Origin: Cardiobacteriaceae bacterium
GTDB lineage: Bacteria > Pseudomonadota > Gammaproteobacteria > Cardiobacteriales > Cardiobacteriaceae
Direction: 5' to 3'
Assembly: GCA_017934275.1 (NCBI GenBank)
Contig: JAGBJT010000008.1
Coordinates: 17,571 to 81,570, forward strand
DNA length: 64,000 nucleotides
Part shown: piece after piece, positions 1-8,974 of the stretch
Numbering within the stretch: position 1 is the stretch's first letter
Layout of the letters: the number at the start of each line of letters is the position of its first letter
Notes under the pieces: model-generated
Databases searched by the model: none
Told to the model about the DNA's origin: nothing
What the model saw: only the letters and a program-made list of their open reading frames with translations
Position numbers and translations under genes: made by a program

Positions 1-1824
1 AACCGCGAAGCCACAAGCGTTTTCCGCGACAACTAAATATTCTGCTTCCATATTTGCAAGAGCCGCCGCAACGATTTCTGAACCTTGTTGTAATCCGATA
101 AAACTGCTGATTGGATCGCCGTAACTACGGGCAGATGGAAGATTATTTAATGCAATTGTGTAACACTGTCCGTCAGAACCGAGCAAAAATGCCGATTGAT
201 TAGTTTTGGCATTGAAGGAGAGTAAATATTCATCGCCAGTTTTATATGAAAGACTTTGAGCGTCGATATTGAAACCCTTGGCAGCGCGGATTAAGCCTTT
301 TTTCGACAAAATTACGGTAATCGGATCACTGCCGCCGAGTTCTTCATCGGATAAAACTTGCGCCTGTGCGCGCTCAACTAGCATTGTGCGCCGAGCATCA
401 CCGTAAGCATCGGCATCATTTTTAATTTCATCGGAAATGAGTTTGCGCCGCGCAGATTCATTGTTCAAAAGATGATTTATTTTTTCTTTTTCCGCGAGTA
501 GGGCGGCTTTTTCCTCGTGAATTTTCATCTCTTCCAATTTGGCGAGATTTTTAAGCCGCGTATTCAAAATCGCTTCCGCCTGCAATTCCGATAAAGAGAA
601 TGTGTGCATCAGCGAGATTTTCGGCTCATCTTCTTCACGGACGATACGGATAACTTCGTCCAAATTCAAAAATGCAATGAGCAATGCTTCCAAAACAGCA
701 AGCCGTTCATCAACCGCATCGAGACGGTAATTCAAGCGACGGCAAACGGTTGCTTCACGAAAATCTAGCCATTCAGCAAGCATTGTTTTGAGATTTTTCA
801 CCTGCGGCTTACCGTTTAGCCCGATGACATTGAGATGCACGCGGTAATTGCGCTCCAAATCAGAACTTGCAAAAAGATGCGACATTAAACGCTCAATATC
901 AACGCGGTTTGAACGCGGCACAAGAACCAGACGAGTGGGATTTTCATGGTCGGATTCATCGCGTAAATCATCAAGCCAAGGGAGTTTTTTCTCCTGCATT
1001 TGCTTGGCGATTTGTTCCTGCACTTTTGCACCAGATACTTGATAGGGCAGTTGCTCAATCACGATATTGCCATCTTCGAGACGGTAGCGAGCCCGTAATT
1101 TCAAAGAGCCCGTTCCTGTTTCATAAATCTTCTGGATTTCCTGCCGCGGACTAATAATTTCACCGCCCGTCGGAAAATCTGGCGCGGGCAAATAGCGCAT
1201 TAAATCGCTAACCGTCAAATCGGGATTCTCTAACAGAGCACAACAGGCAGCGGCAAGCTCACGGATATTGTGCGGTGGAATATCGGTGCTCATTCCAACC
1301 GCAATTCCCGTTGCACCATTAACCAAAATGTTCGGCAGACGCGCAGGAAGATATTTCGGCTCTTTGCCCGCACCGTCGAAAGTCGGTTTCCATTCAACCG
1401 TGCCTTGCTCTAATTCTTGCAATAAAACTTTTGCATACGGTGAGAGCTTGCTTTCGGTATAACGCATCGCCGCGAAAGATTTGGGATCGTCAGCACTTCC
1501 CCAGTTGCCTTGTCCATCGACTAGCGGATAACGGTAATTAAAGTCTTGCGCCATCGCGACCAGTGCTTCGTAACAGGCGGTATCTCCGTGCGGGTGATAT
1601 TTACCGAGAGTGTCGCCAACGGTGCGGGCGGATTTTTTATGTTTCGAGCTTGCGGACAAGCCTAACTCGCTCATTGAATAGATAAGTCGCCGTTGCACGG
1701 GCTTTAATCCGTCAGCGATATTCGGTAATGCGCGGTCTAAAATGACATACATCGCATAATCAAGATAAGACTTTTCGGTAAATTGCGCTAAATTTTGCTG
1801 TTCTTCAATGTTGTTGCTGGTCAT
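1..1824 (-). CDS. parC: DNA topoisomerase IV subunit A (partial, C-terminus beyond left edge)
   Basis: ParC cuts and rejoins DNA in the ParC2E2 tetramer that decatenates daughter chromosomes. The visible 608 codons start at the ATG at 1824 and run off the left edge without a stop. The N-terminal region shows the GKYHPHGD motif and the AAMRYTE motif, whose tyrosine at about residue 122 is the DNA-attaching residue. The quinolone-determining position equivalent to E. coli Ser80 reads Thr ([10 protein letters not shown]), while the following Glu is kept. ParC rather than GyrA is inferred from the YHPHGDxACYEA and [20 protein letters not shown] context. It is divergent from recX, with a 136-base spacer. 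Confidence 0.95.
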   Translation of the reverse strand, partial: MTSNNIEEQQNLAQFTEKSYLDYAMYVILDRALPNIADGLKPVQRRLIYSMSELGLSASSKHKKSARTVGDTLGKYHPHGDTACYEALVAMAQDFNYRYPLVDGQGNWGSADDPKSFAAMRYTESKLSPYAKVLLQELEQGTVEWKPTFDGAGKEPKYLPARLPNILVNGATGIAVGMSTDIPPHNIRELAAACCALLENPDLTVSDLMRYLPAPDFPTGGEIISPRQEIQKIYETGTGSLKLRARYRLEDGNIVIEQLPYQVSGAKVQEQIAKQMQEKKLPWLDDLRDESDHENPTRLVLVPRSNRVDIERLMSHLFASSDLERNYRVHLNVIGLNGKPQVKNLKTMLAEWLDFREATVCRRLNYRLDAVDERLAVLEALLIAFLNLDEVIRIVREEDEPKISLMHTFSLSELQAEAILNTRLKNLAKLEEMKIHEEKAALLAEKEKINHLLNNESARRKLISDEIKNDADAYGDARRTMLVERAQAQVLSDEELGGSDPITVILSKKGLIRAAKGFNIDAQSLSYKTGDEYLLSFNAKTNQSAFLLGSDGQCYTIALNNLPSARSYGDPISSFIGLQQGSEIVAAALANMEAEYLVVAENACGFAV

Positions 1825-1960
1825 TAGAGCCTTCAAAAATCGTTGTTAGACATATATATAGTAGTTTATCGCCAGTTTGGTTAAATATTGACGATGACAA
1901 TTCCGATACAAAAGATTTAATTTGTCCGTAATTTGTATTTTTTATTTCCCAAAGTTCCGT

Positions 1961-2425
1961 ATGAAACATCAAGACAATTGTGTTACAGATAGCAGCGAAG
2001 AAATACAAAAATTCCGCGATAAATGTATTAGAGCATTAGCCCGTCGCGAGCATTCCAAGGCGGAACTATTGCAAAAAGCCCGCGATTTTGCCCTTTCCGA
2101 TGAAGTTGCACACGAAATTGTCGAAGATTTAAGCGCGCGCGGTTGGCAGAGCGACGAACGATTTACGGAAAATTTTCTGCGCGCAAAAACAAAAAACGGC
2201 GACGGTGCGGCAAAAATTCGCCTTGCTTTGCAAAGAAGACAAGTGTCAGCCGAAATCATTGAAGAACAATTGCGAGAAGTCGATTGGAATGAAGTTTTGA
2301 CGGAAATTTACCGTCGTAAATATGGCGAACAACCAATCAAAACTCCGCAGGAAAAAGCGAAAAGAATCCGTTTTTTGCTCTCCCGCGGTTTTAGTTATGA
2401 AGAAATCCGCAAAGTTTGCAAGTAG
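1961..2425 (+). CDS. recX: RecX family regulatory protein
   Basis: RecX binds RecA filaments and limits RecA recombinase activity in the cytoplasm. The 154-residue product has the all-helical RecX layout: an N-terminal ALARREHSKAELLQK segment, a middle DERFTENFLRAK segment and a C-terminal RIRFLLSRGFSYEEIRKV repeat, all typical of the family. I chose the ATG at 1961; a TTG at 1922 would add 13 residues that match nothing in the family. It stands alone, divergent from parC, with no recA nearby. It is followed at once by a Correia-like repeat. Confidence 0.9.
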   Translation: MKHQDNCVTDSSEEIQKFRDKCIRALARREHSKAELLQKARDFALSDEVAHEIVEDLSARGWQSDERFTENFLRAKTKNGDGAAKIRLALQRRQVSAEIIEEQLREVDWNEVLTEIYRRKYGEQPIKTPQEKAKRIRFLLSRGFSYEEIRKVCK

Positions 2426-2436
2426 GCGGTAATAGT

Positions 2437-2541
2437 TATAGTCGTTTCAATTCAAAATAAGACAAGGCGGCGAGCTTAAAGACTGTATAAAAATACGGCG
2501 AGGCGAAGAGAACGCTATTATTTTGAAGTGGAGCGACTATA
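2437..2541 (+). repeat. Correia-like miniature inverted-repeat element, copy 1
   Basis: This 105-bp element starts TATAGTCGTTTCAATTC and ends with the imperfect inverse GAAGTGGAGCGACTATA. The inside carries GACAAGGCGGCGAGC and ATACGGCGAGGCGAAG, which resemble the core of neisserial Correia elements in order and spacing. It sits between recX and the convergent 96-residue repeat protein, ending five bases from that gene's stop codon. Three further copies lie at 46400, 47399 and 59999. Confidence 0.85.
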
Positions 2542-2546
2542 AAACA

Positions 2547-2837
2547 TCAATTAAGCACTTTTTCCAAAAGCACGGTAAGAAGCAAAATAATCAAAACCCA
2601 GAGTGAATAATTTTTGATAGCCCAGAGAAAAACTTCTTGATCTTTTTCTTGTTCTGGTGTTGAGCTTCCTTGAAAAAAATAAGGATTTTCTTCTTGCTGC
2701 TGGCTTTCTTTGCGTAAATTAACGCCTTTTCTCCCGCTACCGTTATTGCCATCTTTGCGTAAATTAACGCCTTTCTTAGCGATACCGTTGTTGCCATCTT
2801 TGCGCAAATTAACGCCTTTTTTCTCCTTATCTGACAT
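2547..2837 (-). CDS. Small tail-anchored protein with three 15-residue repeats
   Basis: I do not recognise this 96-residue protein. Residues 6-43 are three near-identical units of the form KKGVNLRKDGNNGxx, encoded by 45-bp DNA repeats. An acidic Gln/Glu-rich linker follows, then one hydrophobic helix at the very C-terminus (about residues 74-92, WVLIILLLTVLLEKVL). That layout suggests a tail-anchored inner-membrane protein with a basic cytoplasmic domain. The ATG lies two bases after the serB-like stop, so the two genes are probably co-translated. No signal peptide is seen. The repeated DNA could change copy number by slippage. Confidence 0.7.
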   Translation of the reverse strand: MSDKEKKGVNLRKDGNNGIAKKGVNLRKDGNNGSGRKGVNLRKESQQQEENPYFFQGSSTPEQEKDQEVFLWAIKNYSLWVLIILLLTVLLEKVLN

Positions 2838-2839
2838 CT

Positions 2840-3511
2840 TTATTCAAACTCTAAAAACTCTAAAACGCTGTTGAGATTTTTCTCTGCCGTGAAGAAATCA
2901 GCTTTTTCCTGCACTTGTTTGCGAGCGACTACTCCGCCGTAACCGATAACAAAATCCGCAGCACCTTCGCCTTTTGCCGCCAAATCGCTCGCACCGTCGC
3001 CGATAAGCACTAATTTTTTGATGTTTTCCCGCTTTTTCCAATCTCTTGCAACTTCTAATTTTCCCGCGGAAGTAGTAAGCGGTGAGGCTAGGACTTTTAG
3101 AAAATTATTATTCCCATCAAAGACTAAATCAACAGCAAAAATATCTTCTTCCCGAAAGCCTAATTTTTTCCCAAGAGGTAAAACCGCCGCGCGCAAACCA
3201 CCGCTCACAATGGCGATTTTTATTCCTTGCGCTTTCAGTTTTGCGACAATTTCCTCTGCGCCAGCGGTGATTCTCTCGCAGTAAATTTCGGCGATTTTGC
3301 TTAAATCGGATTTTGTCGGACGGATTATTTCTAACCTTTTGGAATAGACGGCTTCAAGGGCAATTTTTCCGTCCATTGCTTGATTGGTGAGTTCTGCAAT
3401 TTCCGCACGGCAATTTTTTAGTGCCGCAAGTTCATCAATACCTTCAATGGTAGAAAGAGTGGAGTCGCAATCGAAAATTATTCCGTCGCCTGCTTGTAGT
3501 TTGATAGTCAT
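2840..3511 (-). CDS. serB: Phosphoserine phosphatase-like HAD hydrolase
   Basis: This is probably the last enzyme of serine synthesis, hydrolysing phosphoserine to serine and phosphate. The 223-residue protein has the HAD motifs in order: FDCDSTL with nucleophile Asp14 and acid Asp16, VSGG near 102, Lys151, and GDGASD with Asp172 and Asp176. The GIDELA cap segment matches SerB homologues. It lacks the N-terminal ACT-like extension of E. coli SerB, as many short SerB proteins do. The downstream small repeat protein follows after two bases. A different phosphomonoester substrate cannot be excluded. Confidence 0.8.
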   Translation of the reverse strand: MTIKLQAGDGIIFDCDSTLSTIEGIDELAALKNCRAEIAELTNQAMDGKIALEAVYSKRLEIIRPTKSDLSKIAEIYCERITAGAEEIVAKLKAQGIKIAIVSGGLRAAVLPLGKKLGFREEDIFAVDLVFDGNNNFLKVLASPLTTSAGKLEVARDWKKRENIKKLVLIGDGASDLAAKGEGAADFVIGYGGVVARKQVQEKADFFTAEKNLNSVLEFLEFE

Positions 3512-3533
3512 ATTTTTTATCTAGATTGAAATA

Positions 3534-3558
3534 CAAAAAAACCCGAGAAATCTCGGGT
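3534..3558 (-). terminator. Rho-independent terminator after the IalB-like genes
   Basis: A perfect stem, ACCCGAGA/TCTCGGGT, is followed on the minus strand by seven T residues. It lies downstream of the two IalB-family genes and just upstream of the serB-like gene, so it separates two minus-strand units. Confidence 0.85.
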
Positions 3559-3672
3559 AGAGTTATAGATGAAATGTAATTTATTTAATGATGCATCCAA
3601 AAATTGAAATTTAGCGATAAAAATTCAAAATTAACAAGCGGGGAGTAGGGCTGCCACCCCACAGTACCCACT

Positions 3673-4179
3673 CTATTTTTTTGATGGATTTTTAGGTGTG
3701 TCCTTAATTGTTTCAAGGGCTTTTGTTATTCCCTTCAAGGAAAAAGAACTATTTTTCTTTTTATCGCCGAAAGCAAGTTCAATTTGCAGACGGTTGCCAG
3801 CTTTGATTTTGTTGAGAGTATCTTGTTCGAGTGGGATTGGTAAGGTATTGCAGCCTTGTTTATCGCAGAATGTAAAAGGTGCAGTGCCGATATTTGCTCC
3901 ATCAACGCTTAATTTCACACCAGCTGGAATTTTTACGCCGAGCGGGAAAATCATATTAAGAAGAAGCATATTTTCCGCTTTTGGTTCGCGGTAGATAAAC
4001 GCTAAACCTAAATCGCCTTGTTCATCTTTAATAATTTGGCTAATAGCGCAACCTTGTTTGTCTTTACATTCAACTTTCCAATCACCGACTTGCTCTGCAT
4101 TTGCAGTTGAAAGTAAAGCAAATGTTGCGATAGCGATGAAAAAAGCAGCAGATTTTTTGAAAATTTTGCTAATTAACAT
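3673..4179 (-). CDS. IalB-family secreted protein, second copy
   Basis: The 168-residue protein begins with a signal peptide (hydrophobic stretch about 12-27, ending STANA). An invasion-associated locus B (IalB) type domain follows: VGDWKVEC, paired cysteines (ECxxxxGC and CDKQGC) and a C-terminal SLKGITKAL motif. It is probably periplasmic or outer-membrane associated with disulfide bonds. The family is named for Bartonella, but members occur in many non-invasive bacteria, so no virulence role is claimed. The neighbour at 4226 is a paralogue with the same layout, 46 bases away and in the same direction. Confidence 0.8.
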   Translation of the reverse strand: MLISKIFKKSAAFFIAIATFALLSTANAEQVGDWKVECKDKQGCAISQIIKDEQGDLGLAFIYREPKAENMLLLNMIFPLGVKIPAGVKLSVDGANIGTAPFTFCDKQGCNTLPIPLEQDTLNKIKAGNRLQIELAFGDKKKNSSFSLKGITKALETIKDTPKNPSKK

Positions 4180-4225
4180 TTTTATTTTTCTCCAAAAATT
4201 TTTAATTATCTATTTGAATTTATTT

Positions 4226-4708
4226 TTATAGGGCTTCAACCGCTTTGGTGATACCTGATAAAGAAAAATCTACCGTAATTCTCTTATCTGGTCCGCCAGT
4301 GAAAAATTGCAGTTGTAATTTGTTACCTGATTTGAGTTTCCCCAGAATTTTGTCATCAAGCGGAAGGAATACATTACAACCTTCTTCGTGGCAGAATTCA
4401 AACGGTGCTCGACCGACTTCTTTACCGTCAATCCCTAAACCTAAACCTTGCATTAAATTAACGCCGAGATCTAAACGCAGAGTGATGAAGGCGATATACG
4501 GAGCTTTGTCATCCTTTGATTTTTGAATCATCATTCGACCAGCAGGTTGTCCGTTGATATTGACAAGTTGTCCTACAACGCAAGCATCTTTTTGGCAAGA
4601 TGCGGTCCAATCACCAAATTTATCTCCTTCTTTAACGGCAGCGAGGGCGGAAATTGCGGTAAAACTTGCGCAAAATAAACCGCCGAAAATAATTTTTTTG
4701 ATAGACAT
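4226..4708 (-). CDS. IalB-family secreted protein, first copy
   Basis: This 160-residue exported protein has a signal peptide (cleavage probably after SALA near residue 23). Its mature domain has FGDWTASC, CxxxxC and FCHEEGC cysteine pairs and ends SLSGITKAVEAL. It matches the paralogue at 3673 in length, cysteine spacing and C-terminal motif, showing a tandem duplication. It is the promoter-proximal gene of the pair. Function is unknown beyond family membership; an envelope or periplasmic role is inferred from the signal peptide and cysteines. Confidence 0.8.
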   Translation of the reverse strand: MSIKKIIFGGLFCASFTAISALAAVKEGDKFGDWTASCQKDACVVGQLVNINGQPAGRMMIQKSKDDKAPYIAFITLRLDLGVNLMQGLGLGIDGKEVGRAPFEFCHEEGCNVFLPLDDKILGKLKSGNKLQLQFFTGGPDKRITVDFSLSGITKAVEAL

Positions 4709-4880
4709 AAATAAATTTCTCCTTAAAAATTCAAGAAAAGCGCGGCATTCTACTTAAACAATCTCTATTTAAGAAAATTTCTTATTTATCAAGCATTTAG
4801 CTGATAAATGACAATTTTTGTCGAATTATCGTGCGTTATTTGTATTGATAAATAAATATTTTGTAACACGGAAAACATTT

Positions 4881-5504
4881 ATGACGGTAAAAATCAAAAT
4901 TTGCGGCATAACTGAACTCGCTGAAATTGATGCGGCGGTGAAATCTTCTGCGGACGCTTTGGGGTTTGTTTTTTATGAAAAATCCAAACGAGCAGTCAAT
5001 ATCGAACAAGCACGGCAATTGATTTCAGCAGTGCCACCATTTATGCAGACGGTCGCTTTATTTGTAAATCATTCGGCTGATTTTGTCCGACAAGTGATAG
5101 ACAAAACCGCGCTAGATTTATTGCAATTTCACGGTGCGGAAGAGGCGGATTTTTGTCGGCAGTTCGGTCGTAAATGGATTAAATCCGTGCCGATGCGCAA
5201 TTTTGCGACGAAAGAAGATGCGAGCAATTTTTGCCGTAAATATCCCGACGCTGCAGGATTTTTATTTGATGCCTGCGGCGAGAAAATCGCTGGCGGTAGC
5301 GGTGAAATTTTCGATTGGGAAAAAATCCCCGAAGTCGAACAGCCCGTGATTTTGGCTGGCGGTTTGACGGCGGAAAATGTGCAAAGAGCGATTTTGACGG
5401 TAAAGCCGTTTGCAGTTGATGTGTCAAGCGGGGTTGAGGCGGAAAATCACAAAAAATGCCTTGCTAAAATCGCCGACTTTATCGATAAGGCAAGGGCGGT
5501 TTAG
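4881..5504 (+). CDS. trpF: Phosphoribosylanthranilate isomerase
   Basis: TrpF performs the Amadori rearrangement of phosphoribosylanthranilate in tryptophan synthesis. The 207-residue product is a single beta/alpha barrel. KICGIT near the N-terminus holds the catalytic Cys. DLLQFHG, the PVILAGGLTAENV phosphate loop and VDVSSGVE complete the signature. I use the ATG at 4881, which begins MTVKIKICG; in-frame codons upstream add a hydrophobic stretch foreign to the family. It is freestanding, unlike the trpC-trpF fusion of E. coli, as in Pseudomonas. It heads a run continuing into trpB and trpA after an inserted repeat. Confidence 0.97.
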   Translation: MTVKIKICGITELAEIDAAVKSSADALGFVFYEKSKRAVNIEQARQLISAVPPFMQTVALFVNHSADFVRQVIDKTALDLLQFHGAEEADFCRQFGRKWIKSVPMRNFATKEDASNFCRKYPDAAGFLFDACGEKIAGGSGEIFDWEKIPEVEQPVILAGGLTAENVQRAILTVKPFAVDVSSGVEAENHKKCLAKIADFIDKARAV

Positions 5505-5516
5505 CCGCTTTTTTTG
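5493..5516 (+). terminator. Possible short terminator overlapping the trpF stop
   Basis: GCGG-loop-CCGC spans the TAG stop and is followed by seven T residues. The stem is only four base pairs, so termination may be partial. Confidence 0.45.
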
Positions 5517-5532
5517 CGTCAGGCATTCAATA

Positions 5533-5651
5533 GGGCGCATCTAAAAATTCGTCATTCTGAACCGAAGGTGAAGAATCCTTATCAGTAGATCCTTCGCTAC
5601 GCTCAGGATGACGGCGGTAAAAAACATTTTTTTTAATTTTTGGATGCGCCC
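5533..5651. repeat. Composite palindromic repeat between trpF and trpB
   Basis: This 119-bp element is bounded by inverted ends GGGCGCATCTAAAAATT and AATTTTTGGATGCGCCC. Inside is a second, smaller palindrome reading GTCATTCTGAACCG...AGAATCC and GATCCTTCGCTACGCTCAGG. That inner pattern is of a kind seen scattered in many unrelated bacterial genomes. One end-type fragment recurs at 63745. The element separates trpF from trpB and could form a large hairpin in the transcript. Confidence 0.8.
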
Positions 5652-5686
5652 AATATTTATTTATTCATATTCATCGAGACGAAGAT

Positions 5687-6904
5687 ATGGCAGATATTCC
5701 CCCAAAAGATTTGTATCAGCTCCCAGATGAGCGCGGTTATTTCGGACAGTTCGGCGGACAATTTATTGCAGAAACCTTGATGGCTGCGGTTTTAGAGTTG
5801 CAAAAAGCTTATGAAGAAGCGAAAAATTCGGCGGATTTTTGGCGGGAATATCGGGAAATTTTGGCGGATTATGTTGGTCGCCCGTCTCCTTTGTATTACG
5901 CAGAGAGGCTCACGAAAAAATATGGCGGAGCAAAAATCTGGCTCAAACGCGAAGACTTAAATCACAGCGGTTCGCACAAAATAAATAACACCATCGGTCA
6001 GGCATTGCTTGCGGCACGGCTCGGTAAAAAACGCTTAATTGCAGAGACGGGAGCAGGACAACACGGAGTGGCAACTGCAACGGTCGCGGCAAAATTTGGA
6101 ATGAAATGCGTGGTTTATATGGGCGCGGACGATGTCGCACGGCAATCTCCGAATGCTTATCGAATGCGCTTACTCGGTGCGGAATTAGTTGCCGTTGATG
6201 CTGGTAGCCGCACACTCAAAGATGCGATGAATGAAGCTTTGCGCGATTGGGTAGCAAATATTGATGACACTTTTTATGTCATCGGCACGGTCGCAGGACC
6301 GCATCCTTATCCTGCTTTAGTTCGCGATTTACAAAAAGTTATCGGTGAAGAAGTCAAAGCGCAGGCAAAAGAAAAATTCGGCAAACTACCTGATGCGGTA
6401 GTCGCTTGCGTCGGTGGCGGTTCAAATTCGATGGGGCTTTTTTATCCGTTTTATCAGGACGATGTCCGCTTAATCGGCGTAGAAGCTGGCGGACGCGGAA
6501 TTGCTACGGGAGAGCACGCTGCACCGCTGACCGCCGACGCTCCAATCGGAGTTTTACACGGTAACCGTATGCATTTGATGAGTAACGAAGACGGTCAAAT
6601 TACCGATACATATTCAATTTCCGCAGGTCTCGACTATCCAGGTGTTGGTCCTGAACATTGCTGGCTGAAATCGATTGGTCGGGCGGAATATCGCGCGGCA
6701 ACCGATGATGAAGCACTGGCTGCTTTCCGTGAATTGTGTTTATTAGAAGGAATAATCCCTGCGCTAGAAAGCTCACACGCAATTGCCGCGGGAGTGCAAA
6801 TAGCTTCCGAAATGACGGCGGATAAAAATATCGTCATCAATGTTTCAGGTCGCGGCGATAAAGACATAAACACGGTTGCCGCCATCGACGGAATAAAAAT
6901 ATAA
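5687..6904 (+). CDS. trpB: Tryptophan synthase beta chain
   Basis: TrpB condenses indole with serine using pyridoxal phosphate, working in an alpha2-beta2 complex with TrpA. The 405-residue length is standard. [10 protein letters not shown] opens the protein. HSGSHKIN contains the PLP lysine at residue 98, and GGGSNSMG near 243 binds the PLP phosphate. The C-terminal VSGRGDKD motif is intact. It is followed 16 bases later by trpA, in the usual beta-alpha order. The repeat at 5533 lies in its leader. No trp leader peptide or attenuator is seen. Confidence 0.98.
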   Translation: MADIPPKDLYQLPDERGYFGQFGGQFIAETLMAAVLELQKAYEEAKNSADFWREYREILADYVGRPSPLYYAERLTKKYGGAKIWLKREDLNHSGSHKINNTIGQALLAARLGKKRLIAETGAGQHGVATATVAAKFGMKCVVYMGADDVARQSPNAYRMRLLGAELVAVDAGSRTLKDAMNEALRDWVANIDDTFYVIGTVAGPHPYPALVRDLQKVIGEEVKAQAKEKFGKLPDAVVACVGGGSNSMGLFYPFYQDDVRLIGVEAGGRGIATGEHAAPLTADAPIGVLHGNRMHLMSNEDGQITDTYSISAGLDYPGVGPEHCWLKSIGRAEYRAATDDEALAAFRELCLLEGIIPALESSHAIAAGVQIASEMTADKNIVINVSGRGDKDINTVAAIDGIKI

Positions 6905-6920
6905 ATCCGCGGAGATAGTT

Positions 6921-7724
6921 ATGAATACGCGAATTACAGAAAAATTTCAAAAACTCAAAGCCGAAAACCGTAAAGCATTGATTACATACATTTGCGCAGG
7001 CGATCCTGATATACGAAAAACCACCGCCGTAATGCAATCTTTGGTGAAAAACGGGGCGGATATTTTGGAATTAGGAATTGCTTTTTCTGATCCAGCCGCG
7101 GACGGTAAAACCATTCAGGCGGCGAATGAAAGAGCTTTGGCACGCAATGTTTCATTTGATGATTGTTTGAATGTCGTCCGTGAATTTCGCCAAACCGATA
7201 CGGATACGCCGATAGTTTTGATGGGATATCTCAATAGTTTTGAACGCCGCGGTGCTGATATTGCCTTTGAACAAGCGAAAAATAGCGGCGCGGATGCGGT
7301 AATTTTGGTGGATTGTCCGATTGAGGCTCTTCCTGATTATGAGAAATCTTTGCAAAGCGCGCAATTAACCCCAATTCTGCTCTGCTCTCCAACGACCGAC
7401 GAAGCGCGACAAACAAAAATCGCCGAAAAAGCAGGCGGTTTTATTTATTTTGTGTCGCTACGGGGAATAACGGGACGAGAGCAAGCCGAAGTTAGCAATG
7501 AATTAGTCGAGCAGATTGCCAGATTGCGCGCTAAAACAGATTTGCCGATTTGTATTGGATTTGGCATTCGCGACGCGGAGACGGCTCGAAAAATGGCGGA
7601 TTGCGCGGACGGAATAATCATCGGTTCGGCAATCGTGTCTCGGCTTTATGAAAATCAGGGCGAAAAGATGGCGGAGAAAATCGGTGAATTTGTCGCTGAA
7701 ATCCGCGCCGCACTTGATGCTTAA
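6921..7724 (+). CDS. trpA: Tryptophan synthase alpha chain
   Basis: TrpA cleaves indole-glycerol phosphate, passing indole through a tunnel to TrpB. The 267-residue barrel shows catalytic Glu50 in DILELGIAFSDP and Asp61 in PAADG. GFGIRDAETA and DGIIIGSAIV form the phosphate site near the C-terminus. The ATG is preceded by GGAGA at a proper distance. It is the third trp gene in this run. trpE, trpG, trpD and trpC are not in the window, so the pathway must be split between loci. Confidence 0.97.
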   Translation: MNTRITEKFQKLKAENRKALITYICAGDPDIRKTTAVMQSLVKNGADILELGIAFSDPAADGKTIQAANERALARNVSFDDCLNVVREFRQTDTDTPIVLMGYLNSFERRGADIAFEQAKNSGADAVILVDCPIEALPDYEKSLQSAQLTPILLCSPTTDEARQTKIAEKAGGFIYFVSLRGITGREQAEVSNELVEQIARLRAKTDLPICIGFGIRDAETARKMADCADGIIIGSAIVSRLYENQGEKMAEKIGEFVAEIRAALDA

Positions 7725-7818
7725 CTACAACTTTCAGCACAGTTTTAACTTGAATGCAGTGCTTCGACTGCTAATCAAAAAAATTCCAAATATTTCAATC
7801 CGCGATGAGGAGCAATAA

Positions 7819-8955
7819 ATGAGCTGGTTTGACAACTTAATTCCCAGAATAAAAACTCGCGACAAAACTCAACAAGTTCCTGACGGCTTATGGCTGAAAT
7901 GCGCTGGCTGCGACCATACTCTTTACCGCCAAGATGCGGAAAAAAATCAAATGGTTTGCCCGCATTGCGGACACCATATGCGGATAAAAGCGCGGCAACG
8001 CTTATTAAATCTCTTCGATAAAAATTGTGAAAAACGAGAAATCGGCAAAGATTTGCAACCTGCCGACTTTTTGAAATTCAAAGATCAAAAACGCTACAAA
8101 GACCGCATCGCCGCCGCACAGAAAAAATCCAACGAAAACGACGCTTTAATCGTGATGGAAGGCGATATTTTCGGAAGAAGATTTACCGCCGCAGCTTTTG
8201 AATTCGAATTTATGGGCGGTTCGATGGGCTCGGTTGTTGGTGAAAAATTCGTGCGCGGAGTGGAAAACGCAATTCTTCACGAAACACCGTTTATTTGCTT
8301 TGCCGCATCAGGTGGCGCAAGAATGCAGGAAGGTCTTACATCTTTAATGCAAATGGCAAAAACTTCCGCCGCACTCACCGAACTTTCTAAATCTCGCTTA
8401 CCGTTTATTTCCGTGCTCACCGATCCGACAATGGGCGGAGTTTCCGCTTCATTTGCAATGCTCGGCGATGTCATCGTGGCAGAACCGAATGCTTTGATTG
8501 GCTTCGCAGGACCGCGGGTTATCGAGCAAACGGTGCGGGAAAAGCTCCCCGAAGGATTTCAGCGCAGCGAATTTTTGCTAAAAACGGGAGCTATCGATTG
8601 CATCATTTCCCGTAAAGAGATGCGGATAGAGCTTGCCAAAATCGCGGCAATGTTGATGCAGCAAACCGCGCCTGATATTACAGATGAAGAACCAATTACC
8701 ACGCCGCAACCGCAATTACCAGCACCAGAAGATAAGGTGGAAGAAAAAGCGGTAAATCAAGCGGCAAATGAAGCAGAAAAACCGTCGGAAACCGTGAGCA
8801 CGAGCGATAAAGCAGAAGAACAAACGCAAAGCGGTGAAGTAAATAATTCTGCCGAACAAGTTGTCGCGGAACCAGCGGACACGGATAAAACTGCTGAGAC
8901 TACGACTGACACATCACCGCTTTCTGCAATATCCGCAACTAGCGAAGAAAAATAA
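7819..8955 (+). CDS. accD: Acetyl-CoA carboxylase carboxyltransferase subunit beta
   Basis: AccD forms the carboxyltransferase half of acetyl-CoA carboxylase with AccA, making malonyl-CoA for fatty acid synthesis. The N-terminal zinc ribbon uses Cys28, Cys31, Cys47 and Cys50. The crotonase-type core has [21 protein letters not shown] and [12 protein letters not shown]. The 378-residue protein is longer than the roughly 300 of E. coli. The extra tail from about residue 290 is low-complexity Glu/Ala/Thr/Pro sequence with no recognisable domain. The start has a strong GAGGAG site. Position between trpA and folC matches the trpF-accD-folC order known from Pseudomonas. Confidence 0.97.
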   Translation: MSWFDNLIPRIKTRDKTQQVPDGLWLKCAGCDHTLYRQDAEKNQMVCPHCGHHMRIKARQRLLNLFDKNCEKREIGKDLQPADFLKFKDQKRYKDRIAAAQKKSNENDALIVMEGDIFGRRFTAAAFEFEFMGGSMGSVVGEKFVRGVENAILHETPFICFAASGGARMQEGLTSLMQMAKTSAALTELSKSRLPFISVLTDPTMGGVSASFAMLGDVIVAEPNALIGFAGPRVIEQTVREKLPEGFQRSEFLLKTGAIDCIISRKEMRIELAKIAAMLMQQTAPDITDEEPITTPQPQLPAPEDKVEEKAVNQAANEAEKPSETVSTSDKAEEQTQSGEVNNSAEQVVAEPADTDKTAETTTDTSPLSAISATSEEK

Positions 8956-8974
8956 AAATTTATTGAGCGGATAA

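Noticed and set aside
3588..3612. GATGCATCCAAAAATT as a decayed copy of the palindromic repeat at 5533
   Set aside because: The match is short and AT-rich; no second arm or inner palindrome is present.
3560..3665. A GC-rich patch (GGGGAGTAGGG...CCACCCCAC) after the second IalB-like gene that might be a small RNA or hairpin
   Set aside because: Only four-base stems can be drawn, no promoter is seen, and the clear terminator lies further on.
4818..4880. An upstream start for trpF giving 21 extra residues
   Set aside because: The extra residues are hydrophobic and unlike TrpF; the ATG at 4881 begins the conserved KICGIT region at the normal distance.
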